Shown here one piece after another: positions 21,438-28,070 of a DNA stretch of 64,000 bases. Position 1 is the first letter of the stretch; every line of letters begins with the position of its first letter. The DNA lies in IMG/VR virus record IMGVR_UViG_3300010399_000040, positions 1 to 64,000 of that record. One strand, given 5' to 3'. A model generated the notes under the pieces. The model was not told the DNA's origin and did no database searches. It saw only the letters and a program-made list of their open reading frames with translations. The stretch comes from a virus. The translations under genes and the position numbers were made by a program.

Positions 21438-22274
21438 TCAAGTGACGGAAAGTTCCACTGCGGGTGCGGTGGTTCGAAGCTCCTGCTTGAGCTGCATGAG
21501 TTTGGGGAAGCAGATGTCGGGGTGACCTTGGTGACAATACTTGCACCCGTTCGGATCGGGGAAGTGGTGGATCGCACCACGTCGTACGTCTGCGACTGCT
21601 CGGCGCAGCGGCCACACTAACTCGTCTATCCACGCTGCCTTGTAGTTGAACAGGTAGAACACCGGTGCGGAGCTGGGATCGACCCCTGGCTTGTAGTTGC
21701 GCGGCATGATGAGGCCACCTGGTTCGACGAGTTTGCCGAGCTTGATGCTCGCGCCTACACAGTAGAGCCCCATCTGGTACCAAGACTCCGACATGACTTC
21801 GACGGGAGACCGTTTGGACGTCTTTATGTCGTAGCACTTGTAGCGGTAGCCGTCGAAGCGGACTTGGTCGGTGGTAGCTACTACCTCGATTCGCTCTCCC
21901 GTCGGATCGTCTGGCGCGGCCTCGATGGAGAAGGCGAGGGGCTCTTCGCAGAGGACGAGGTTGGCGTCTCTGTTGCGAGAGTCGCAGGAATATCCGAGAA
22001 ACATCTGCGCCGCTTCGGCTAGGACAGCGAGAGGGTACTTGCGCACCTGCTCCCTCATGCCCACGATAGCCTCAGCGACGCTCGCTCCTTTGTGGAATAG
22101 TTCCGCTGCTTTGTGCATCGCCGACCCAGTGTCGGCCGCCTGCCCACTGCTGTCGTCCTCCGGCACGAGTCCGAGGTAGGGCATCACGATGCGCCACGGA
22201 CACATGATGAGGACGCGGGCTCCGGAAGGGTGCACCGGCCACTCCTTCGTCCCGAACTTACGTAGATCGCGCAT
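21438..22274 (-). CDS. Cas4/RecB-type PD-(D/E)XK nuclease
   Basis: 278 aa, starting after GGAGG. The nuclease core is visible in VVATTDQVRFDGYRYKCYDIKTSKR (D...D-x-K) with the QMGLYCVG motif (Q-x-x-x-Y) downstream. An N-terminal Cys (IMCPWR) and a C-terminal cluster GCKYCHQGHPDICFP (C-x2-C...C) match the four-Cys iron-sulfur site of Cas4/AddB-like nucleases. Probably processes DNA ends in replication or recombination together with the adjacent helicase. Confidence 0.85.
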   Translation of the reverse strand: MRDLRKFGTKEWPVHPSGARVLIMCPWRIVMPYLGLVPEDDSSGQAADTGSAMHKAAELFHKGASVAEAIVGMREQVRKYPLAVLAEAAQMFLGYSCDSRNRDANLVLCEEPLAFSIEAAPDDPTGERIEVVATTDQVRFDGYRYKCYDIKTSKRSPVEVMSESWYQMGLYCVGASIKLGKLVEPGGLIMPRNYKPGVDPSSAPVFYLFNYKAAWIDELVWPLRRAVADVRRGAIHHFPDPNGCKYCHQGHPDICFPKLMQLKQELRTTAPAVELSVT

Positions 22275-22537
22275 CCTACCTCCATGTTCGTGAAGTCTTT
22301 ATATGAGAGAGTTATCTCTACGTGATATCCTCCGGAACGACCTCGACGCGTCACCGGACCTTGCGCCGCATGCTGTGCACGGAACGCCCGCGCTTTAGCT
22401 TTGAAGTACTTCGTGGACGGACCTGCACAGTAGTATGGTATCGAGTCGATCCAGAACTGTAAGTCAGTCTCGCGAGGGTAGAAACGTAGCTTATCGAGCT
22501 CCGCTCGCACTCCGTCCGCGAACTCCTTACGAGTCAT
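22184..22537 (-). CDS. Hypothetical protein
   Basis: 117 aa. N-terminal helix MTRKEFADGVRAELDKLRFYPRETDLQFWID followed by a short domain; the last about 30 residues overlap the nuclease gene in another frame. No family recognised. The start overlaps the stop of the upstream gene. Confidence 0.55.
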   Translation of the reverse strand: MTRKEFADGVRAELDKLRFYPRETDLQFWIDSIPYYCAGPSTKYFKAKARAFRAQHAAQGPVTRRGRSGGYHVEITLSYKDFTNMEVGCAIYVSSGRRSGRCTLPEPASSSCVRGAS

Positions 22538-22740
22538 TGTATCACCAAGGGTGTGGAGACAGCACGTTCAGCGACGCGTAACTTCGTGAGCACGCGGAAG
22601 ATTCTCGCCATGTCGCATCCGCGGAGCGCGGCTGCCTTGATGATGCTGGCCACGACCTCCTCAAGAGGTACGTCCCTCGGGAATTGAACGTCGATTGATC
22701 CATCGTCACGTACCAGAGCAAGTAGAGCTAATTCATCCAT
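22534..22740 (-). CDS. Small hypothetical protein
   Basis: 68 aa: LALVRDDGSIDVQFPRDVPLEEVVASIIKAAALRG then RIFRVLTKLRVAERA. It has a strand-helix pattern but no recognised family. Its ATG overlaps the helicase stop and its stop overlaps the next ATG. Confidence 0.55.
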   Translation of the reverse strand: MDELALLALVRDDGSIDVQFPRDVPLEEVVASIIKAAALRGCDMARIFRVLTKLRVAERAVSTPLVIQ

Positions 22741-24227
22741 CAGTCAGGCCAGCCGCCTACGTTAGAGAGGACGGGCAAGATGGTGAAGTTCTTCTTAGTC
22801 ACAGGTTGATTGGGGTCGATGCCGTACCGACGGGCGCCAGTCGGCTTCGTCCACCATGCGCTCTGCTTGGGCGATACTTCCTTCGGAGGAACGCTAGCGA
22901 ACCCAGAGAGTCCATCAGGAGCGGGGCATAGCAACCACGTTCCCCAATCGCGCGTGCGGTCCTCGTTCACCTTGCTGATCTTGGTAGCCCACAGCGGCTC
23001 CGCTCGCATCGGGTGGACGATGCACGCGTACTCGTGCACGATCATGTCGCGCAGGACTGACATGGTGTACACGTCGACGGTAGCACCGTCGAGCATCTTC
23101 ACAGACGTAGGCTTGAAGCGACCCACCGCCTCCATGCCGAGCACTCGGACGTTGCGCCGAGTCGTCGGCGGGAGCATCGCTTCGGCTTCGACGATCGACG
23201 ACACAGGGACCATTCCATCCAACGCGTAACAGTGACGCAGGAGGTTGCGATTGGTGCACCAATACTCGGGTGGTGCGTCGTCGGCGGGGCGGGTGATGCG
23301 ACCGAGCTGCTGCACCCACTTCACAGGGGACATAGTGGGGGACAGGTCGACCAGCCTACGGAAGGGTTCGTCGACACCTTCGCTGACGATGTTGATGTGG
23401 AGCAGAGCGAATATGCGCTCACGGCAAGCCTGAAATATCTGCCTGCGAGTCGCGGTGGGCGTCTCGGCGGATATGATGGCCGTCGGTACGCTGAGCCGCG
23501 CGAGCTCCTGCTGGAGACGGAGGCTGGTCGTCGAGGATGGACACGAAAAAACAGTTGAGCGATCCCACCTGTCGCCGTCGTACCACCGTTTCGCGTGCTG
23601 CGCGAGATCGCCGAGGCGGTCCACAGTGACGCTGTCGATGGACTTGACGTCGAAGTCTCCACCGGACGTGACTGACACTACGTCGTCATCGACTAACGGG
23701 AGCTGCGCGAACGTCGGCAGCCTGATGAACTTCTCAGCGACAGCTTCCTTGAACGTGATGAGCCAAAGGGGCTCTCCCCACATCTCAAGCCACTCGCGCG
23801 TGCCCTTCGGTGAGCCACGGTACGGAGTCGCCGTGTAAGCGACTGACGGCGCGAGACCAGTCAGGAGGTCGAGCTGCTGCCACGTCTCCGCGTTGTGGTG
23901 GTGAGCTTCGTCGAAGATGAGCTTGCCCGGACGCACATGACCCTGCATGAGCATGTTACGCAGCTTCACAGGGGTGCAGATGCGGTGCGGGATCGGATCG
24001 CAGCACGGATCGACGCCCAACTTGTCGAGGAGGCCGTAGATTATCTCCTCCCGCGGCGTGACTATCCACAGGTCCGGAAAAGCTTCGCGCACGAGAAGCT
24101 CCACGACGCTCTTGCCTACTCCGGTAGGAGCGGCGTAAGCTTGCTTCCGTCCGGGCGCAGCTTCGCTGAGGAACGCTATCGCGTGCTCGGCTGCTACCTT
24201 CTGGAAAGGGCGCGGTGCGAACTTCAC
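22740..24227 (-). CDS. SF2 DNA helicase (DEAH/UvsW-like)
   Basis: 495 aa starting at a GTG that overlaps the stop of the small gene upstream. Motif I AAPTGVGKSVVELLV, motif II LIFDEAHHHNAETW, motif III VAYTATPYRGSPKG, motif IV-V region FALLHINIVSEGVDEP and motif VI KWVQQLGRITRPAD are all present, as in restriction-type and UvsW-like helicases. It probably remodels replication forks or recombination intermediates. Confidence 0.9.
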   Translation of the reverse strand: MKFAPRPFQKVAAEHAIAFLSEAAPGRKQAYAAPTGVGKSVVELLVREAFPDLWIVTPREEIIYGLLDKLGVDPCCDPIPHRICTPVKLRNMLMQGHVRPGKLIFDEAHHHNAETWQQLDLLTGLAPSVAYTATPYRGSPKGTREWLEMWGEPLWLITFKEAVAEKFIRLPTFAQLPLVDDDVVSVTSGGDFDVKSIDSVTVDRLGDLAQHAKRWYDGDRWDRSTVFSCPSSTTSLRLQQELARLSVPTAIISAETPTATRRQIFQACRERIFALLHINIVSEGVDEPFRRLVDLSPTMSPVKWVQQLGRITRPADDAPPEYWCTNRNLLRHCYALDGMVPVSSIVEAEAMLPPTTRRNVRVLGMEAVGRFKPTSVKMLDGATVDVYTMSVLRDMIVHEYACIVHPMRAEPLWATKISKVNEDRTRDWGTWLLCPAPDGLSGFASVPPKEVSPKQSAWWTKPTGARRYGIDPNQPVTKKNFTILPVLSNVGGWPD

Positions 24228-24373
24228 TGCAACCTCGATGCGTCAGGAAAGACTACGTGTATAGCGCCGGAGCGGTACACGTAGCGGATGAGCCCTACCT
24301 TGTGCCATTTGTCAAGGAGGGCTAAGCTGTACGTGGGGCGAGAGAGCACGTACGTGAGCGACAGTATACGCAT
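24224..24373 (-). CDS. Small winged-helix-like protein
   Basis: 49 aa (MRILSLTYVLSRPTYSLALL then DKWHKVGLIRYVYRSGAIHVVF). The helix-turn-helix followed by a short hairpin resembles a winged-helix DNA-binding core. The stop overlaps the helicase GTG start (GTGA). The first 24 bases around its ATG are repeated exactly at 24696-24719. Too short for usual gene-length cut-offs but the coupling supports it. Confidence 0.6.
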   Translation of the reverse strand: MRILSLTYVLSRPTYSLALLDKWHKVGLIRYVYRSGAIHVVFPDASRLQ

Positions 24374-24379
24374 GGTAGG
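24356..24379. repeat. 24-base direct repeat, copy 1
   Basis: GAGCGACAGTATACGCATGGTAGG covers the start codon region of 24224-24373 and recurs exactly at 24696-24719. It contains the palindrome GTATAC. It may be the remnant of a gene-start duplication or a protein-binding site. Confidence 0.7.
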
Positions 24380-24391
24380 TACATTGGGTTT

Positions 24392-24670
24392 CTAGATAGA
24401 GGAGCGAGTTTCGCCGGTTTTCACGATAGCGATGCGGTACCCAGAATCGCCAACACCGCACTGCAGCAACAGGCCGTTTTCGTGCATGATAACTAACTTA
24501 ACGTAACACGAGTCTCCGACACCGATGCAAGCGAGCACCTTTCCACGCCATGGTGCACCCTTGTCTATGTAGCGAACAGGCTCTTCCATAGTCCCTTTGT
24601 ACTCAGTATCGCGAACCCGTTCCTGAACGAGCACTTCCGCTCCGATGAGGATAGAACTGACGTTACTCAT
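24392..24670 (-). CDS. Hypothetical protein
   Basis: 92 aa from the ATG at 24670, five bases after AAGGAG. Predicted mostly beta: ILIGAEVLVQERVRDTEYKG, GKVLACIGVGDSCYVKLVIM, LLLQCGVGDSGYRIAIV, with two related GVGDS(C/G)Y units about 30 residues apart, suggesting an internal duplication. No family recognised. Confidence 0.6.
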   Translation of the reverse strand: MSNVSSILIGAEVLVQERVRDTEYKGTMEEPVRYIDKGAPWRGKVLACIGVGDSCYVKLVIMHENGLLLQCGVGDSGYRIAIVKTGETRSSI

Positions 24671-24695
24671 CTTAGCTCCTTCAGCATTTACCAGC

Positions 24696-24719
24696 GAGCG
24701 ACAGTATACGCATGGTAGG
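24696..24719. repeat. 24-base direct repeat, copy 2
   Basis: Exact copy of 24356-24379. Here the ATG opens a frame of only ten codons (MRILSLAGKC), so it looks like a truncated duplicate of the start of the gene at 24224-24373. Confidence 0.7.
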
Positions 24720-24740
24720 CTGTATATGGAGACGTCCATT

Positions 24741-24998
24741 CTACGTCTTCTCGGGTGTCAGCAGGACTTGCATGGTCATCCACACGTCGCGGATGCCGCG
24801 TAAGCACGCCTCGTAGTCGGGGTCCACGTGGCTACACACGATGTTCCGCGACGCAAAGCCGCTCGGAAACGTGTGGATCGCAGCGTAGTAAGCGAAGGAG
24901 CCATCTTTCCTCTTGATATGGGAGAGGATGAGGCTCGGTGCCAGCGGGTGCTCAGCGTAAGCTTTGCTGAGCATCTGGAGGAACTCGGGGACGTTCAT
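24741..24998 (-). CDS. Hypothetical protein
   Basis: 85 aa from the ATG at 24998, preceded by AGGAG. N-terminal helix (PEFLQMLSKAYAEHPLAPSLILSHI), beta segment (GSFAYYAAIHTFPSG) and C-terminal helix (YEACLRGIRDVWMTMQVL). No family recognised. Confidence 0.6.
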   Translation of the reverse strand: MNVPEFLQMLSKAYAEHPLAPSLILSHIKRKDGSFAYYAAIHTFPSGFASRNIVCSHVDPDYEACLRGIRDVWMTMQVLLTPEKT

Positions 24999-25009
24999 TT
25001 GCGTTGCTC

Positions 25010-25072
25010 CTAGTGCCAAAACAGTGCGATACGTGTGTCGTCTCCGAGCTCTGCGAGGTACGCGACGCCCAT
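25010..25072 (-). CDS. Possible 20-residue peptide gene
   Basis: MGVAYLAELGDDTRIALFWH, preceded by AAAGGGG and eight bases; its TAG overlaps the ribosome site of the next gene. It fills the only gap between 24998 and 25075. Real expression is uncertain. Confidence 0.3.
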   Translation of the reverse strand: MGVAYLAELGDDTRIALFWH

Positions 25073-25074
25073 AA

Positions 25075-25344
25075 TTAGCCCCTTTGTTTGCGTAGCATAC
25101 GTTTTAGGTGCCTGTGTATCTGCTCCAGCGTGGCTTGGGCGGGATCGTGAGGCGGCCACACTTCAGCCTTGACACAGGGGGACAAGGCTGATTTGGGTAC
25201 GGGCACGTACTTTCCGCGGCCGAAGATCGTGCGTCCAGTCTCGGTGTCTACGTAGTCCCACTCCACTATTGCGACCGTCTCAGTCTCCGAGACGACGTCG
25301 CCGTGGGCGGTACCAGTCACGTCAGCCCACGTTACGCGCGACAT
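25075..25344 (-). CDS. Hypothetical protein
   Basis: 89 aa. Beta-rich N-terminal part (VTWADVTGTAHGDVVSETETVAIVEWDYVD) resembling a small SH3-like barrel, then a basic C-terminal helix (LEQIHRHLKRMLRKQRG). Its start overlaps the CsrA gene. No family recognised. Confidence 0.58.
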   Translation of the reverse strand: MSRVTWADVTGTAHGDVVSETETVAIVEWDYVDTETGRTIFGRGKYVPVPKSALSPCVKAEVWPPHDPAQATLEQIHRHLKRMLRKQRG

Positions 25345-25516
25345 TGTCTTTGGCCTCGGTTACTTCGCGACGGTCGATGATCACGTCCGCGGGAGCGTCG
25401 AAACAGAGGCGAATCTTGTTGCGGTCGAGGTCCGATACAGTGATGGAGAACTGGACGTCGCCGACCTTCACGTCGACGATCTCGCCCTCTCTGCGAGTGA
25501 GCACTAGCTTGGGCAC
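25322..25516 (-). CDS. csrA: CsrA-family translational regulator
   Basis: 64 aa, the size of CsrA/RsmA. The pattern KLVLTRREGEIVDVKVGD, FSITVSDLDRNKIRLCFDAPADVIIDRREV follows CsrA strand by strand (L-LTRR-GE--IG--I-ITV----...-V+LGI-AP--V-V-R-E-). The two RNA-contacting areas are kept: LTRR in strand 1 and the Arg of DRREV equivalent to E. coli Arg44. CsrA binds GGA in hairpin loops over ribosome sites. A phage copy could retune host or phage mRNA translation. Overlaps genes on both sides. Confidence 0.85.
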   Translation of the reverse strand: MPKLVLTRREGEIVDVKVGDVQFSITVSDLDRNKIRLCFDAPADVIIDRREVTEAKDNVARNVG

Positions 25517-26034
25517 GGCTTCTCCTTGATGGCTAGAAACAGGAAGTACTTGTCAGTGCGTAAATCCACTTGGAACTTCCGGCGTAAAGCAAGACCTAAG
25601 TCACGCTTAGTCACCCACTTACAGTAGTAGTGTCCAGCGAACCATTCGTCCCACGCTTCAAACACTCGCTTCTTCAGCACGTGAGTCGTCGCGGCGTAGA
25701 GGCGCGCTTCTACAAACTCGCCCAGAAAACGTTTGACGATCTTCATTCGGTATTGAGTCAACGTGCGGATAGCGATGTAGCTGCCGACGTTTGCGAGATT
25801 CTGCAATTCCTCCACGCTCGGGAGCTTCGGATAAGGACTCTTCTGAGGCGGTGGAGGGGCAGGTGGACACAATAATTCTCTCGTTGTAAGCGATAGACCT
25901 ACAGCACGTAGCATCTGTCCGTGTTTGGGGCATGTGTACGTTATCTCGGTGTCGGTAGCTGAGTGTACCTTGACTTCGCGGAGGCATCTCAACTGCGCAC
26001 CGAGTTCGATCGGACATCGGGGAGGCATCTTCAT
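25504..26034 (-). CDS. Hypothetical protein with N-terminal Cys pairs
   Basis: 176 aa. N-terminal region has CPIELG...LRCL and TCPKHGQMLRA, a possible zinc knuckle (C-x-x-x...C-x2-H), followed by a proline-rich linker (LCPPAPPPPQKSPYPKLP) and a helical, basic C-terminal half. No family recognised. Second-to-last member of the coupled early block with CsrA. Confidence 0.6.
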   Translation of the reverse strand: MKMPPRCPIELGAQLRCLREVKVHSATDTEITYTCPKHGQMLRAVGLSLTTRELLCPPAPPPPQKSPYPKLPSVEELQNLANVGSYIAIRTLTQYRMKIVKRFLGEFVEARLYAATTHVLKKRVFEAWDEWFAGHYYCKWVTKRDLGLALRRKFQVDLRTDKYFLFLAIKEKPCPS

Positions 26035-26193
26035 CGGAACTCTATATGCTGAAGTTTTATGAGCGTATCATTGATTTCCTGAGTCTGACACTTTCTTGCC
26101 ATTGCAGGTTTCAAATTATAGGCATATCTCTAAGAGGTATGCATACATTTTAGTTTTCAACCCTGGAAAAAGATTTAAACTCAAGAAAATACC
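26035..26193. promoter_or_regulatory. AT-rich spacer with palindrome
   Basis: This 159-base spacer is far richer in A+T than its surroundings. It contains a near-perfect palindrome at 26122-26142 (GCATATCTC-TAA-GAGGTATGC, one G-U) and, on the minus strand, TATAAT at about 26114-26119. It could hold a promoter, an operator or a replication start for the leftward genes. No gene is visible in it. Confidence 0.4.
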
Positions 26194-26475
26194 TCATGTG
26201 AATAGAATGGCAGTCAATCGAAACGTTTTGATCGCTTCTGCTTCGCCGAACCAACTGAACAGTTTGTCGTCGTCGAGCCACATCTTCCACCTGTTGAGTA
26301 CGTCCGCGAGCGAGTGTCGACCTCTGAGCAAATCGTTGTTGTCGCAGACAAATGCGAGCACAAACTTGCTGAGATCGTTGTCGAGTTTCTTCTGGAAGGC
26401 GTCGCCTGCTTTCATCTTAGGCATTAAGTCGTAGTAAGCGTCGTAGCACAGCTTGAACTTCTCTTTGTCGCGCAC
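26194..26475 (-). CDS. Hypothetical helical protein
   Basis: 93 aa starting with GTG at 26475, one base after the sigma-like gene stop. Acid/basic helices (MRDKEKFKLCYDAYYDLMPKMKAGDAFQKKLDNDLSKFVLAFV) and LADVLNRWKMWLDDDKLFSWFG. No family recognised. It ends at the AT-rich spacer. Confidence 0.62.
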   Translation of the reverse strand: MRDKEKFKLCYDAYYDLMPKMKAGDAFQKKLDNDLSKFVLAFVCDNNDLLRGRHSLADVLNRWKMWLDDDKLFSWFGEAEAIKTFRLTAILFT

Positions 26476-26476
26476 G

Positions 26477-26995
26477 TCATTTCTCCATAGCGAGTGAGAG
26501 GGCGTAACCGACGAAATCTTCGGTAGGGAAAGCTCTGACGAACCTGGACAGCGCTTCCTTGACGCGTCTCTTAGCTCCTGCGACAGTGATGCAGTAGCGT
26601 TTCGCTACTACGTCCCAGGCCCAGCCGTCGATGTACTTTTCGCACAGTATCTGCCAATCGGCGGGTGAGCACTCGAAGTCCGACGGTTCCGGATCGTAGG
26701 TGCACACCACCGACTCCCACCACCCGTCAGTGCGTTCGTTGCTCCTCTTCTTAGTGCAGTGGAGCTTCCGCCACTCGCCCTGGATGCCCTGAGTGACGTG
26801 CATCGCGATCCAACCTTCCTCCGTGTAGTTGCCCCACTTCAGCGTGGGCTCTCGGTAGGAGGAGTAGGCTCTCCAGGCGGCTTCGTTTGCGATAGACTCC
26901 GCTTCCGGGTCGTCCCACAAGCGTTTCGCGACTTTGCTCGCGAACGCAATGTACTCTTCGAGCGTCTTTCTGGTTCCGTGGGCAGGCGCGTCCAT
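26477..26995 (-). CDS. Small sigma-70-like protein
   Basis: 172 aa, the size of an ECF-type sigma factor. An N-terminal helical part (IAFASKVAKRLWDDPEAESIANEAAWRAY...WIAMHVTQGIQGEWRKL) resembles sigma region 2 with its aromatic helix, and the C-terminal part (LCEKYIDGWAWDVVAKRYCITVAGAKRRVKEAL) has the region 4 helix-turn-helix spacing. It follows GGAGAAGGA. Could direct RNA polymerase to the promoters at 27347-27374 and 38544-38571, but this is inference. Confidence 0.68.
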   Translation of the reverse strand: MDAPAHGTRKTLEEYIAFASKVAKRLWDDPEAESIANEAAWRAYSSYREPTLKWGNYTEEGWIAMHVTQGIQGEWRKLHCTKKRSNERTDGWWESVVCTYDPEPSDFECSPADWQILCEKYIDGWAWDVVAKRYCITVAGAKRRVKEALSRFVRAFPTEDFVGYALSLAMEK

Positions 26996-27258
26996 TCCTT
27001 CTCCGTATTGCGCAGGTAAGTGAGCATGAGCCTAAGGACAGTCTTAGCGCCCATCACTCGGTACTTGACACCGTGCTCCAACCACGATATGTAGCACTGG
27101 TTCGTGTCGCACAGCTCAGCTACTTCGTCCTGGCTACGCGATCCTCGCATCTCCATCAGCACTTCAGGATGCTCCCTGACGTACGTTTCGAGAGTAGCTA
27201 GCGCGTCCTCCTGCTTGAGCTGTCGATCCAGAGCTTCTACGTAGTCGACGATAGTCAT
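26839..27258 (-). CDS. XRE-type HTH regulator
   Basis: Up to 139 aa. The section LMEMRGSRSQDEVAELCDTNQCYISWLEHGVKYRV has the helix-turn-helix layout of Cro/C1 repressors (R-(S/T)-Q-x-E-(L/V)-A...S-x-(I/W)-x-E-x-G). The last about 50 residues overlap the sigma-like gene and are low-complexity, so the functional part is about 85 residues. The ATG lies seven bases past the -10 of the leftward promoter, so the mRNA would be leaderless. First gene of the leftward operon, beside an inverted repeat at 27301-27318 that could be its operator. Confidence 0.7.
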   Translation of the reverse strand: MTIVDYVEALDRQLKQEDALATLETYVREHPEVLMEMRGSRSQDEVAELCDTNQCYISWLEHGVKYRVMGAKTVLRLMLTYLRNTEKEWTRLPTEPERRSKSTLRSRAKSRNACGTTRKRSLSQTKPPGEPTPPTESPR

Positions 27259-27264
27259 AGGCTC

Positions 27265-27293
27265 ATTATATCAGATTCATAGAGAGACGTCAA
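27265..27293 (-). promoter_or_regulatory. Leftward sigma70-like promoter
   Basis: Minus strand TTGACG (27293-27288), 17-base spacer, TATAAT (27270-27265). The ATG of the HTH gene starts seven bases after the -10, so the transcript would begin at or next to the start codon. Confidence 0.75.
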
Positions 27294-27300
27294 TCCTGGA

Positions 27301-27318
27301 GGAGTTCATGATAACTCC
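27301..27318. promoter_or_regulatory. Inverted repeat between divergent promoters
   Basis: Perfect GGAGTT-CATGAT-AACTCC midway between the leftward and rightward promoters. A natural operator candidate for the XRE-type protein encoded next to it. Confidence 0.5.
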
Positions 27319-27346
27319 ACTAAGCAAAAAATGTTCAAAATAATTC

Positions 27347-27374
27347 TTGACTCCTTGGATTATCTCAATAGAAT
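27347..27374 (+). promoter_or_regulatory. Rightward structural-operon promoter
   Basis: TTGACT, 16-base spacer, TAGAAT, preceded by an A-rich stretch. The 30 bases ending in ATAGAATGCC match 38542-38574 at most positions, so both are probably read by the same polymerase form. The terminase small subunit ATG lies ten bases past the -10 with no ribosome site. Confidence 0.72.
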
Positions 27375-27383
27375 GCCTCGACA

Positions 27384-28070
27384 ATGCAGCCTGAGATAAC
27401 TGCCGAAGACATCATCGACAAGGCTCGCCACTTGTCGCGCATCGAGCGTGACTACCTCCAGGACACGCTCGACGCGCTCAATGGCGTGTACGAGGACAAG
27501 CTCACTGACTTCGAACACCGCATAGTCGACGACATGGCGATCGAGTGCGACATAAAGCGGACTGCTAAGAACTTGGGCTACAAACCTCGCGAAGTCCGTG
27601 CGGCGCTCAGCAAAGCTGACGTGCAAGATGCGCTCACTGAGAAGCTACTGCAGCATGCTGAAGAAGCTGACCTCACCGCAGTGTACGTCCGCAAGTACGT
27701 CAAGGACATCCTCGACCTCAGCCCTGTCGACTACTACGAGGTCCTCGCAGACGGTCGGGTGGTCGTCGACTTCGACACCGTCAAGGAGGCGCCTCGCGAG
27801 GTGAAGCGACTCATCGAGTCCATCGAGACTCGATACGAAAAGCGTACTGGCGAGTGCGTGACGATCGTCAAGTTCGTGAGCAAAGCTGCCGCGCTAGCTC
27901 TCGCAGCGAAGTACACGTTGGTCGAGGAGCACACTGTCAACGTCAACAACGTGCCGTGGGCTGAGGTAGCGGGCAAGACTATCAAGGAGCTTCCTGCGCA
28001 CGAGGCCAAGATCGACGACCTTCTGAAGGAGGCTGACGCTGGACTGGCGCCGACTCCGGGGGTGGCGTGA
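27384..28070 (+). CDS. terS: Terminase small subunit
   Basis: 228 aa. Helical N-terminus with a helix-turn-helix-like segment (IECDIKRTAKNLGYKPREVRAALSKADVQ), then the family hallmark VKDILDLSPVDYYEVLADGRVVVDFDTVKEAPREVKRLIESIE and FVSKAAALALAAKYT. In TerS proteins this conserved region follows the DNA-recognition helices; the protein binds pac/cos DNA and feeds the large subunit. No ribosome site precedes the ATG, consistent with a leaderless mRNA. The gene directly precedes terL. Confidence 0.88.
   Translation: MQPEITAEDIIDKARHLSRIERDYLQDTLDALNGVYEDKLTDFEHRIVDDMAIECDIKRTAKNLGYKPREVRAALSKADVQDALTEKLLQHAEEADLTAVYVRKYVKDILDLSPVDYYEVLADGRVVVDFDTVKEAPREVKRLIESIETRYEKRTGECVTIVKFVSKAAALALAAKYTLVEEHTVNVNNVPWAEVAGKTIKELPAHEAKIDDLLKEADAGLAPTPGVA

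Noticed and set aside
26096-26434. Plus-strand frame across the AT-rich spacer
   Set aside because: Overlaps a better leftward gene with a coupled start; composition is low-complexity Ser/Leu.
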